DNA of 17,561 nt from Dichotomicrobium sp964540795. GTDB taxonomy: Bacteria > Pseudomonadota > Alphaproteobacteria > Rhizobiales > Rhodomicrobiaceae. This document shows, piece by piece, positions 6,256 to 14,324 of this stretch. Within the stretch, counting starts at the first letter, position 1. Each line of letters begins with the position of its first letter. The notes beneath the pieces are model-generated. The model made no database searches. It saw only the letters and a list, made by a program, of their open reading frames with translations, and was not told the DNA's origin. The stretch lies in NCBI GenBank assembly GCA_964540795.1, contig CAZINX010000029.1:1-17561 (forward strand). The letters are read 5' to 3'. A program made the position numbers and the translations under genes.

Positions 6256-7137
6256 TTAAATGTGAAACCCGTTACGTCTCCAGATTGGGAGGACTCCATT
6301 TAGGGCTGAACGTTCGGATAAAATATACATTTGGACACCATGCTCGCAGAGCATATGCTCATATAAGTGTCTCATATATTCGGCAACCGTGTTCGAACTA
6401 TAGCGTTTGCTCATCATGGTTTCTATGTTGTGCTGTCCCGGCCGAGGAAGGTATATTTCCCGCCTCAGGTCGTCATATTTTTCATGGTCAAAAAAGTGAT
6501 CAGAGTTTAACATGTCCACTCCACACAAAATGATTTTGGAATAACCCATCTGATAAGCGAAAGACACTATGAGCCCTAATGTGCCCCTCCATTTGACCGT
6601 AAAATCCGCTATGACGTTAAAATCAAAAATTCCCAAATTTTTCACAAACGTGATGAGATCAGAAATAGGTAATGAACATCGGGAATGAATTGGAAATTCG
6701 TTGATGTAAAAAGTTTTGCTTTCTTCAAAGTTATCTTTAATTACACTTCTTAATTGTTGACAGTTGCTTCCTAAAAAAGATCCACGTATTATAATGATCG
6801 ATTTTCCGTAATCGGTTTTTTTTAGATTGTAAAGTTTTAGAATTTCTGTTGACTTCTTCGAAAATTGGAAAAAATAAAAATCTGGAACGAAGTCATGTGC
6901 CATCCACCAATTAAAACCTATGGAATCATGCTGACGAATTATTTCAAAATCTGATTCACTCATGTCATTTATACTAGGCCCGCTGCCTAGGATGAAAATC
7001 GTATCTGAATTCCTTCGTTTTCGGAAACTATCATCAATGACGCAGCCCCTACATCTCGACAGATAATAATTAGCATTCTTGATATTGTTTAACTCGCGTA
7101 TTGTATAAATAGCCGATTTGTCTTTTTTGAATAACAT
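6256..7137 (-). CDS. Sialyltransferase-like (GT42/DUF115-type) putative nonulosonate transferase
   Basis: 293 residues. TIFILGSGPSINDMSESDF (about 46-64) is the nucleotide-binding glycine/serine motif shared by GT42 sialyltransferases and the DUF115/Maf family. FNWWMAHDFVPDFYFFQ and a later GTLGLIVSFAYQMGYSKIILCGVDML (about 185-210) match the second conserved block of those families. The gene follows pseI by 57 bases in the same direction as the last gene of the operon, so it is a good candidate for transferring the CMP-activated nonulosonic acid. It is markedly A+T-rich compared with the pse genes, which suggests separate acquisition. The Shine-Dalgarno before ATG 7137 is weak. The fold-level assignment is reasonable; the donor and acceptor are inferred from context. 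Confidence 0.6.
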   Translation of the reverse strand: MLFKKDKSAIYTIRELNNIKNANYYLSRCRGCVIDDSFRKRRNSDTIFILGSGPSINDMSESDFEIIRQHDSIGFNWWMAHDFVPDFYFFQFSKKSTEILKLYNLKKTDYGKSIIIIRGSFLGSNCQQLRSVIKDNFEESKTFYINEFPIHSRCSLPISDLITFVKNLGIFDFNVIADFTVKWRGTLGLIVSFAYQMGYSKIILCGVDMLNSDHFFDHEKYDDLRREIYLPRPGQHNIETMMSKRYSSNTVAEYMRHLYEHMLCEHGVQMYILSERSALNGVLPIWRRNGFHI

Positions 7138-7194
7138 TTTCTCTTGCTTTCGTGTCTTGACCTAAGGTTTTGAATGGATCTAAGGGATGCAGCG

Positions 7195-8253
7195 TCATAA
7201 AACTTCATCTATTTTGACAGGAGTATCTGCTTTTGTATTATATCTGACCTTTTTTCCTACAATTGAGCCAATCAGTTTTGGAGCAGCACCATAACCGGGT
7301 CGTACGCTCCGAACGGCGTCAGCTGTGATTACTCCACCCGCCGGGATGTCTTTGACGAAATATAAAGACCTACGGAACTTGACGTTCGCCCGCTCGCTGG
7401 ACTTCCGTCCGTAATCCACGGCGCCGAGCGCTTCCCAGGCGGTCTTTACCGACTTGCAGAGGTCTGCCAGCTCTTGCGGCTCGAGCGAGAAGCTGTCGTC
7501 AGGTCCGCCGCCGGACCGATCAAGCGTAAAGTGCTTCTCGATGATGGAGGCGCCGAGGGCGACGCTCGCGATCGCCGTGGCGTTGTCGAGCGTGTGGTCC
7601 GACAAGCCCGTCACCACGCCAAAGCGTTCGGCCATGTCCGGCAGGGTACGGAGGTTGTAGTCGCCCGGCGGGGCCGGATAGCCGCTGACGCAGTGGAGAA
7701 GCGCCAACTCTTCGCACCCGCCCTCGCGTGCCGCGGCGACGGCCTCGCCGATCTCTTCGGCATCCGCCATGCCGGTCGAGATGATCATCGGCTTGCCCTT
7801 GGAGGCGATGTAGCGGATGAGCGGGAGGTCGACAGCCTCGAAGGATGCGACCTTGTAGGCCGGCGTGTCCAGGTCCTCTAGCAGATCGACGGCGGTGGGA
7901 TCGAACGGAGAGGAGAACAGGGTGATCCCCACGTTGCGCGCATGCTCGAACAGCGGCCCATGCCATTCCCAGGGCGTATGCGCCCACTCATAAAGCTCGT
8001 AAAGCGTCCGGCCGGCCCAGAGCCCCTCGGTGATCTGGAAGTCCGGCGCGTCGGAATTGAGCGTGATCGTGTCGGGGCGGTAAGTCTGGATTTTGACGGC
8101 ATCGGCGCCAGCCGCGTTCGCGGCGTCGATGAGCCGCTTCGCCTGGTCCAGGCTGCCGTTATGGTTGGCCGAAAGTTCTGCAACTACATAAGGGCGTTTA
8201 GAGATTCCTATAGTACGTCCGTGTATCTGACAGCCTTCATATTTAGTCGCCAT
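7195..8253 (-). CDS. pseI: Pseudaminic acid synthase
   Basis: 352 residues, normal length for the NeuB family. It condenses 6-deoxy-AltdiNAc (or an analogue) with phosphoenolpyruvate to form the nine-carbon acid. The TIM-barrel domain (about 1-280) includes RPYVVAELSANHNGSLDQAK, DAVKIQTYRPDTIT and LLHCVSGYPAP. HFTLDRSGGGPDDSFSLEP separates pseudaminate synthases from sialic and legionaminic synthases, which carry PGPDH at that place. The C-terminal SAF (antifreeze-like) domain is RRSLYFVKDIPAGGVITADAVRSVRPGYGAAP. Start ATG 8253 overlaps the end of the preceding formyltransferase-like gene by 11 bases, which indicates translational coupling. A GGGGCGG-type ribosome site precedes it. Confidence 0.93.
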   Translation of the reverse strand: MATKYEGCQIHGRTIGISKRPYVVAELSANHNGSLDQAKRLIDAANAAGADAVKIQTYRPDTITLNSDAPDFQITEGLWAGRTLYELYEWAHTPWEWHGPLFEHARNVGITLFSSPFDPTAVDLLEDLDTPAYKVASFEAVDLPLIRYIASKGKPMIISTGMADAEEIGEAVAAAREGGCEELALLHCVSGYPAPPGDYNLRTLPDMAERFGVVTGLSDHTLDNATAIASVALGASIIEKHFTLDRSGGGPDDSFSLEPQELADLCKSVKTAWEALGAVDYGRKSSERANVKFRRSLYFVKDIPAGGVITADAVRSVRPGYGAAPKLIGSIVGKKVRYNTKADTPVKIDEVL

Positions 8254-8899
8254 TGTCCGCCCCTAGCTTTTCCAGAGTCAATTTGTAGCGGTAACCGTGG
8301 AGCCTGAAGAACGCCGGATACCTTTCTGGATCAGCCACCCGCAACTGATCAAAAACTTGGGATATTGATTGGTTGGGGTCTATCTCGCTGTCGCTTGGAG
8401 TACGCTTCCGGTAATAGCTGACACCAGCTTCTTTTTGTCGTTCTGGCGTTGCGCCCTCTGAAATCATCCGGAGCCCTTCGTCCATCAGACGGATTTCTGC
8501 GCCAAACAGAGCTTCATTGATCTCACTGAATGTGAAATGACGCGGAATCAATATTTTGTTCTTTGTCCATACTGCACCGCTATCAATGGACTCATCTGCG
8601 TCAAGGAGTGTTAGCGTGATGGTCTCTTCACCTTCCAATATTTGCCAGACATGCGGACTCCACCCTCTCCCTTTTGGAAGGTCTGAGGCATGGATCACAA
8701 GAACGTGCTGATAAGCATTTCGCATCACTTTCGAAATATATTCACTGCAAGAGACCAAATATAATATATCTCCTCCGTACAATTCAGAAGACGAGTGATA
8801 AATCTGCGCCGATTGGTTGGCACAATTATTATGACACCATTGTTTCAACCATGGCACAATCGGGTGTTCGACATCAGAACACAGCACATCAATCTTCAT
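8243..8899 (-). CDS. Formyltransferase-like protein (nonulosonate cluster type)
   Basis: 218 residues from ATG 8899, whose A overlaps the last base of the pseG stop (TAATG). A longer in-frame reading to 9031 lies inside pseG and is rejected. The core resembles methionyl-tRNA-formyltransferase folds: VLVIHASDLPKGRGWSPHVWQIL (66-88) corresponds to the formyl-folate site, and ESIDSGAVW carries the expected Asp (D106). His70 is present, but the usual Asn two residues before it is Val68, so the N-H-D triad is incomplete. Placed between pseG and pseI, it may formylate an amino group of the free sugar or of a precursor. Function is inferred from fold and context, and a regulatory or non-catalytic role is possible. 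The base composition is less GC-rich than pseG. Confidence 0.65.
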   Translation of the reverse strand: MKIDVLCSDVEHPIVPWLKQWCHNNCANQSAQIYHSSSELYGGDILYLVSCSEYISKVMRNAYQHVLVIHASDLPKGRGWSPHVWQILEGEETITLTLLDADESIDSGAVWTKNKILIPRHFTFSEINEALFGAEIRLMDEGLRMISEGATPERQKEAGVSYYRKRTPSDSEIDPNQSISQVFDQLRVADPERYPAFFRLHGYRYKLTLEKLGADNGD

Positions 8900-10008
8900 T
8901 ACACGCGCTCCCTTGATTTCTGCGGAAGGGAGGCGACAACCCGCTTCACTCCGTGCCCGTCGCAAATGCGTGCGGCGCGGTTCACCACATTTGCAAGCCC
9001 CCTTGTATCGTCTAGTCGAAGGAAGGCACATCGCAAATTTTGTTTGAAATCAGCGGCCGCCGCAACACCGAGATTTAGAGCCGCCTCGCCCTTGCTAAGT
9101 GCTCTGGCTGCTGCTTCCTGGTTATCTGCAAGCACCACAATCAGCGTGGGCAGCCCAAGGCAGCAGCGCTCCCAGGTTGTCGTTCCCGCCCCGCCGATCG
9201 CGAGGTCCGCGTCAGCCATCAGCGCGGCCATGTCGCTCACATTCACGCGCACATCCGCTTGCCAGGGCAGAGCCGCGGCGAGCGCGCGTACGCGCTCAAG
9301 CGCCGGCGCCTGCGCCCCCATCACGACCGTGATCCGGGCATCATCCGGCAGGTTGCACTGTGGAAGGACCTCCAGCACCCTGGAGGTGGCATCGGGCAGG
9401 TCCACCCCGCCCATCGAAATCAAGAGGTGGCGTATGCCGCGCCCCGCCCGTTCGGCGCGCGCGGCCAGCGCCTCGGCGCGGCGCTCCGCGAACTCGGGGC
9501 GGAGGAGGGCATAGCGCGGGCCGATCAGCCGTTTGCAATGGTCCGGCACGAGTCCATCATAATCCTCGGCCCGGCGGCCCAGGTTCTGGTCGACAAGGAT
9601 GTCGGCGTTGTGCGGACGATCGGCCAGATCATCGAGCACCAGCAGGCGCGTCTCCGCCGGACACACCGCCTTTTCCCAGCGCGCGTCGAACGCATAATGA
9701 TCCAGAAGCAACCAGTCTGGCGCGCTGCCAAGCGCGGCGCGGGTTTCCTCGGCGTCGCGCCGCCAGTCCACCTCCGCCCAGTGCGCATGGTCGGGCGGGC
9801 CAACGGGCGCAGGCCCTTCGGGCGCGGGCAGAAGCGTGCAGTCGAAACCGCGCGCGCGGATGGCCGCCGCCATGTGCCCTTCCAGCGCGCGGCAGATGAA
9901 CCGGCATTCCGCGCCCTGCCGGCGCAAGGCATCTGCCAGCGTGAGGCAACGCATCACGTGCCCTGTGCCAATGCGCATCGAGGCGTCCGTGCGGATGAGG
10001 ACACGCAT
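8899..10008 (-). CDS. pseG: UDP-2,4-diacetamido-2,4,6-trideoxy-altropyranose hydrolase
   Basis: 369 residues. It removes UDP from the PseC/acyltransferase product to free the hexose used by PseI. MRVLIRTDASMRIGTGHVMRCLTLAD contains His17, equivalent in position to the catalytic His17 of characterised PseG. Next come ARGFD, LLLDHYAFDARWE, VLDDLADRPHNADILVDQNLG, LLISMGGVD and the nucleotide-binding block ADLAIGGAGTTTWERCCLGLPTL. The start ATG 10008 overlaps the stop of the preceding gene (TGATG). The upstream extension to 10083 lies within that gene and is rejected. The C-terminus (after about residue 330) is slightly longer than minimal PseG but shows no extra domain I recognise. Confidence 0.92.
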   Translation of the reverse strand: MRVLIRTDASMRIGTGHVMRCLTLADALRRQGAECRFICRALEGHMAAAIRARGFDCTLLPAPEGPAPVGPPDHAHWAEVDWRRDAEETRAALGSAPDWLLLDHYAFDARWEKAVCPAETRLLVLDDLADRPHNADILVDQNLGRRAEDYDGLVPDHCKRLIGPRYALLRPEFAERRAEALAARAERAGRGIRHLLISMGGVDLPDATSRVLEVLPQCNLPDDARITVVMGAQAPALERVRALAAALPWQADVRVNVSDMAALMADADLAIGGAGTTTWERCCLGLPTLIVVLADNQEAAARALSKGEAALNLGVAAAADFKQNLRCAFLRLDDTRGLANVVNRAARICDGHGVKRVVASLPQKSRERV

Positions 10009-12041
10009 CAGTTGAGCCGTTGAAATCCGGCGTGGCAGACGGGGCCGTCCAAAACCGTTGCAATATCCCGTCCGGCCTCGCATTGGGCGATCAGCCCAAA
10101 AACCGGATCCAGAGCCTCCGTGTAGCGATCAATGACTTCCGTCGTATGGGCAAGGCAGGCATAAGTTCCCGTCCCCGCCAAGAACCCCTCTTTAAGCATT
10201 TCCTGAGTCATGAGCGTCTTGTACGCTAACGCGCGATCACCGGCAAAACTGAAAGTCGCGAGCGCGGGCAGCCCGGCATGGCTAATCGTGAGGTGATGAT
10301 GATCCGCCAACTCCTGCCAGCGCGCGCGAATGGTGCGTCCGATCTCGGTGATACGTGTCCAACTTTTTTCCCGTTCCATCACCTCGAGTGTTTTGAGCGC
10401 GGCGGCCGAGCCGATGCGTTCGGTCCAGAAAGTCGATGAGATGAACGTAGTCTGCGCCGCCTCCATCACGTCGCGGCACCCAACCACGGCATTTATTGCA
10501 TATCCATTGCCAAGTGTCTTTCCGAATACTGCAATATCAGGTGCGACCCCGTATTTCAGATGAAGTCCTCCAAACGTTTCGCGGAAGCCCGAAGTACACT
10601 CGTCGAAAACGAGCACGATACCGTTGCATGACGCCAGATCGCGGACTTTGTTCAGAAATCCGTCTTCTGGCTCGGCATTGCGCACCACCTCCATTTTTAT
10701 AACGCCAATATCACCGTGAGCGACCAGCGCCTCCAACGCCGCGAAATCATTGTAGTTGAACGGATGTACGACGCCGCGCAGCGCCTGTGGAACACCAGCT
10801 GGGTCAAGGCCCGGCAACAGATGGCTGGAAAGGCCATCATCGGCTCCGAGATTTGCCGAAAGATACCAGTCATGCCATCCGTGATACCCACAGATAGCCA
10901 CCCCATCGCGCCCAGCCGCAGCGCGCGCGATGCGGATTGCCACGGCATTCGCCTCACCACCCGAGCGCGTGAACCGTACCATGTCGGCAAAGGGCGCGAC
11001 TTCGAGGAGCTTTTCAGCGAGCCATACTTCCTCAGGCGCGTTGAGCGTGGACAGGTTACCCGCATCCAACACCGCGCGCACTGCCGCATCAACCTCCGAA
11101 TGGCCATATCCGAGCGTGTTGGTTCCAACACCCATCAGGCTCATATCGGTCAGTTCGCGCCCGTCCATGTCCCAAACTGTGCATCCCTGCGCGCGACTGA
11201 AATAGGCTGGCCACTGGTCAGGCAGGAACATTTCGGCGCGTTTGGACAGCAGCATGTTGCCGCCCGGAATGATCTGTTTCGCCCGTTTCCACAGTTTCTG
11301 TCCGCGCCCTAACTTGGCACCGTTGTTACGAGCGATGTCCGCGTTGTCCGAAAACTCCGATGGTCGCTCCTGCCAAACCGCAAGCGCCTCCAGCCAACTG
11401 AAGTCATCTCCACCTAGCGCGCGGGCCAGCCGGTCTACGACAACAAGATCAGCAGCCTCGTCAACTGTCCAGCGGATGACGGACAAGTTAGTTTCATGAG
11501 TTAGCGACACGCGATGAAACGGCTCACGGCGCAAGAATGGCGTGACATGTTCACGGTCGCGTCGCTCCGTTGCGTCGCGCGCCGCTCGATACAAGGCATC
11601 GGCGACAAAAACCTCGACATCAAGGCCGTCGGGGAATGTCGCCGGATCAGTGTTTGAGGCATAATCCGCATCCTCGCGCGAACGCAGATCCACTACCGCA
11701 TCGATCAGGCCTGGATCCATCAGTGGACAATCAGCCGTGATCCGCACCACCACGTCGGCGGCTTGCGCCAGTGCGGCCGAAGCGAAACGTGAAAGAACGT
11801 CGTCTTCGCTGCCACGCTCTACCGCATAGCCTTGTGCCCCTACATGCGCGGCAAGCGCATCATCGCGCTGACTGTCCGATGTGGCGAGGACCACCCGGTC
11901 GACGCTGCTTGCCCGACTTGCTCTGGAAAGGACCCAGTCAACCATAGGTTTCCCTGCAATCGGTCGCATCACCTTCCCTGGCAGCCGAGCAGAGCCCATA
12001 CGTGCCTGAACGAGGACGATCGTCTTACCTGATACTGTCAT
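10008..12041 (-). CDS. Fusion of SpsF-type cytidylyltransferase and class-III (GSA-like) aminotransferase
   Basis: 677 residues from ATG 12041, which overlaps the aldo/keto reductase stop (ATGA); an upstream ATG at 12053 is an alternative. Domain 1 (about 5-225) is an SpsF/CMP-KDO-synthetase-like nucleotidyltransferase: IVLVQARMGSARLPGKVM, VVLATSDSQRDD, VVVRITADCPLMDP, and DREHVTPF. A linker of about 20 residues follows. Domain 2 (about 235-677) is a PLP aminotransferase of the glutamate-1-semialdehyde aminomutase class: GCTVWDMDGRELTDM, RSGGEANAVAIRIARAA, YHGWHDW, VFDECTSGFRE, and FGKTLGNGYAI with the PLP lysine at 508. It may activate a nonulosonic acid with CMP and aminate a keto-sugar made by the neighbouring reductase; both are inferences from family and context. 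Neither domain shows an obvious loss. Confidence 0.88.
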   Translation of the reverse strand: MTVSGKTIVLVQARMGSARLPGKVMRPIAGKPMVDWVLSRASRASSVDRVVLATSDSQRDDALAAHVGAQGYAVERGSEDDVLSRFASAALAQAADVVVRITADCPLMDPGLIDAVVDLRSREDADYASNTDPATFPDGLDVEVFVADALYRAARDATERRDREHVTPFLRREPFHRVSLTHETNLSVIRWTVDEAADLVVVDRLARALGGDDFSWLEALAVWQERPSEFSDNADIARNNGAKLGRGQKLWKRAKQIIPGGNMLLSKRAEMFLPDQWPAYFSRAQGCTVWDMDGRELTDMSLMGVGTNTLGYGHSEVDAAVRAVLDAGNLSTLNAPEEVWLAEKLLEVAPFADMVRFTRSGGEANAVAIRIARAAAGRDGVAICGYHGWHDWYLSANLGADDGLSSHLLPGLDPAGVPQALRGVVHPFNYNDFAALEALVAHGDIGVIKMEVVRNAEPEDGFLNKVRDLASCNGIVLVFDECTSGFRETFGGLHLKYGVAPDIAVFGKTLGNGYAINAVVGCRDVMEAAQTTFISSTFWTERIGSAAALKTLEVMEREKSWTRITEIGRTIRARWQELADHHHLTISHAGLPALATFSFAGDRALAYKTLMTQEMLKEGFLAGTGTYACLAHTTEVIDRYTEALDPVFGLIAQCEAGRDIATVLDGPVCHAGFQRLN

Positions 12042-12949
12042 GTCGTGGGCCATCGCGAAGGTTCGATAAGATCGTGGTCGGGCGGGGCTGGCCAGTTCGG
12101 CAGGGAGGGAAGCGGGTCTGCGCCAGCGCCCAGCAGGGAATCAAGCTGTGCGACGCTATCCACCCCAACGACACAATAATCGATAGCGGCCTGCGACCGC
12201 ACGAACCGAATGCAGGCTTCAGAGGCGCTGATTCCTGTTCGGCCGAGCCATGCCTCCCACTCTTGCCAATGCTTAGCCCAACGTGCGGACCAAGCGGGCC
12301 GTGCCGATTGCTCCATCACCAACAAACCTTGGAGAAATGCTGATCGGGCATGGACCTCGCAGCCCTGCGCGCGCAGGCTGGCAGCCCAGCCTTCCGCGAC
12401 CAGAGCATCATCAAGAAGGTTGAAAGGTGACTGAATTATACTCGGCGTCATATGCTTCAGCACGGCAGGAATATCCTGCGCGGGACGCTGGATCGAGACA
12501 CCGATGCGCGACGTAAAGCCCCGCTCCGCCAATTCGTCGAGCGCTTGCGCTATTTGTTCGGCGCGCGGGCCGTGCATTTGAACGGGTGCGTGCAGCAACA
12601 GACCGTAAAGGCATCCAATTCCGAGGCGCGACAGGCTGCCTGTTACCTGCGCCTCCATCCAGCCAACAATATCGCGCACGTATTGGGGTACTGGCGGAAG
12701 TTTAGTTACTACTTTCCATCCCGCGACGCCCACGCGACCAAGAATGGCTTCACAGTCTCCATACGCAACGGCCGTATCAAGCATGTTGATGCCCACTTCC
12801 CGCGCCCGCGCAAGGATCGCGGCCACATCTTCGGATGATAGGCGACCGGATGAATTGGCGATGCCGTACGGCATGCCGAACTGCGCTGTACCAAGTGCAG
12901 GACGGGTGACACGCCGCCGCCCCAAATTACACAAGTCCCTTAGCATCAT
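12038..12949 (-). CDS. Aldo/keto reductase
   Basis: 303 residues from ATG 12949; a second ATG at 12946 is equally possible. It is an NAD(P)H-dependent aldo/keto reductase fold. LGTAQFGMPYGI opens the barrel. The catalytic tetrad is visible (numbering from 12949): D58 and Y63 in LDTAVAYGD, K83 in VVTKLPPV, and H120 in LLLHAP. Later GISASEACIRFVRSQAAIDYCVVGVDSVAQL is the usual cofactor-binding tail. Its start overlaps the preceding formyltransferase by 23 bases and its stop overlaps the fusion gene by 4, so it belongs to the operon. It probably interconverts a hydroxyl and carbonyl on the sugar, giving the aminotransferase domain a keto substrate; this is inferred. The classical PseB-to-PseI route has no such enzyme. 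Confidence 0.87.
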   Translation of the reverse strand: MMLRDLCNLGRRRVTRPALGTAQFGMPYGIANSSGRLSSEDVAAILARAREVGINMLDTAVAYGDCEAILGRVGVAGWKVVTKLPPVPQYVRDIVGWMEAQVTGSLSRLGIGCLYGLLLHAPVQMHGPRAEQIAQALDELAERGFTSRIGVSIQRPAQDIPAVLKHMTPSIIQSPFNLLDDALVAEGWAASLRAQGCEVHARSAFLQGLLVMEQSARPAWSARWAKHWQEWEAWLGRTGISASEACIRFVRSQAAIDYCVVGVDSVAQLDSLLGAGADPLPSLPNWPAPPDHDLIEPSRWPTT

Positions 12950-13961
12950 AGACCGGGCGAGCTAGCCCTGATTCAAGCTTGTCCACGGGGGTCACGAACC
13001 TATCCCCAAGAGAAATGCGATCAAGAAGATCCTGTCCAGAATCGTCAACAACCTCCTCGACGATCAGACTGCCACCGCGAATGGCGACGCAGATCCAGTT
13101 CGGGCCTTTGCGATAAACCAGCCCCCGTTGAAAAGGATGAAATTCGCCATCTTGTACGCTCATCATTGCCTTACGAACCCGCACGGACCTCTTCTTCAGA
13201 TACGTTCGCGCGCCAGAATAGGGGGCGTCGAAAGCGCAGATGAAACGCTCAAGATCTCCTGCTTTCATCGACCAGTCGATCCAACCATTTAGATCCGTAT
13301 TTAATCTTGGCCAATAAGTTGAAAACCACTCTACTTGTGGCATCACATTCAGCTTCTTAGCTTTTTGACGAATGTCTGAAAGAAATCTTAAGACGAAATC
13401 TAGGTTTTTTGCAAAGTATATACGCTCGTAATCTATCGGCAAACGAGCACTCGCAGGATATAAAAATTCTTCGGAACAGATGATCTCGCCAGTATCAATT
13501 CCACCATCCACTCGGTGTAGAACACAATAACCAAACCGATTTCCTGTCAGGATCTGCCAACTGAACCCACCGCCGCCACGGTTTTGTGGCAACCTAGCTC
13601 CATGAAGATTAAATAGCATATTTCCAAATAGATTTCTTATCAAATCAGTCGAAAAAATCCATGGTGCCCCTAAGCTTAGGCAAAACGGACTTTTCAAATC
13701 GGCAACAAAATCCTCGACACGGGGATCTGTCATACGCTCAACACAAAGATAACTAATCTGATTATGTGAGAGAAAATCGCCTAGGGAGATACTTTCGTCA
13801 AGCTGAGCGAGATGCCGCGGCCCAGTAATCACGCTGACGGGCAGCTCGACCCGGCGCGCCCACAGACAGATCTCCCGTAGCAAACGCCCTCCGCCCAAAA
13901 GTAATACACTACCAATAGGTCCAATATTCAGGTCGAAAGAAGGAGGCTCAATGTCTGACAT
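12927..13961 (-). CDS. Formyltransferase (methionyl-tRNA formyltransferase-like)
   Basis: 344 residues from ATG 13961, preceded by an AGGA about 5 bases upstream. A GTG at 14018 would add 19 residues and is less likely. FNLHGARLPQNRGGGGFSW (117-135) is the formyl-folate site, with N118 and H120, and VDGGIDTGEI supplies D156. The catalytic N-H-D triad is therefore complete. The C-terminal region (WSTYWPRLN..., GARTYL, VRKAMM) resembles the accessory domain of formyltransferases such as ArnA-N and Fmt. In a pse operon without PseH it is the best candidate for N-acylating the 4-amino sugar made by PseC, or an amine made by the fusion aminotransferase, with formyl instead of acetyl. Its composition is less GC-rich than its neighbours. 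It is followed directly by the aldo/keto reductase (overlap). Confidence 0.8.
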   Translation of the reverse strand: MSDIEPPSFDLNIGPIGSVLLLGGGRLLREICLWARRVELPVSVITGPRHLAQLDESISLGDFLSHNQISYLCVERMTDPRVEDFVADLKSPFCLSLGAPWIFSTDLIRNLFGNMLFNLHGARLPQNRGGGGFSWQILTGNRFGYCVLHRVDGGIDTGEIICSEEFLYPASARLPIDYERIYFAKNLDFVLRFLSDIRQKAKKLNVMPQVEWFSTYWPRLNTDLNGWIDWSMKAGDLERFICAFDAPYSGARTYLKKRSVRVRKAMMSVQDGEFHPFQRGLVYRKGPNWICVAIRGGSLIVEEVVDDSGQDLLDRISLGDRFVTPVDKLESGLARPVYDAKGLV

Positions 13962-14105
13962 GATTCCTGAACTCCAGTATAGCTCATTTTCCCTCAGAAC
14001 GTGTTCACTCCGAGACACTCGTCGCGATGGCTTGACGACCGCTACAACGTGCGCCTAGTCGAGACCGACCACCCAAGTAGGGCGCAGAATACAAATCGCG
14101 TATGA

Positions 14106-14324
14106 TCAATAAACCTCGCGACGAAACGGAACCTCTGCGCCTTCAGCTTGCGCTATTCCGGCAATCTCTTCGTCGTCAGTCGAAACGACGATCCGGTTTA
14201 TGGAACGGGCGCGCGACGCCGCCGCTATGGACCATCCAATGATTGGCCGCCCACAAAATTCGCGAATATTTTTGCGCGGAATACGCTTCGATCCGCCACG
14301 CGCAGGAATAATACAAACACCCAT
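14106..14324 (-). pseudogene. pseF: Truncated CMP-pseudaminate cytidylyltransferase (N-terminal part only)
   Basis: 72 residues, against about 230 for a full PseF. ATG 14324 overlaps the pseC stop (TGATG). MGVCIIPARGGSKRIPRKNIREFCGRPIIGWSI is the nucleotide-binding N-terminus, and INRIVVSTDDEEIAGIAQAEGAEVPF continues the fold. The sequence then diverges into RREVY and a stop at 14108-14106. No frame in 14019-14105 carries the rest (the metal and sugar-binding parts), so this is a deletion rather than a frameshift. The residual peptide lacks most of the active site and should be inactive. It occupies the normal place of pseF after pseC. CMP activation would have to come from the SpsF-type domain at 10008-12041 or from a gene outside the window. 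Confidence 0.85.

Noticed and set aside
8900..9031. 44-residue N-terminal extension of the formyltransferase-like gene
   Set aside because: It lies wholly inside pseG in another frame, and ATG 8899 gives the typical stop-start overlap.
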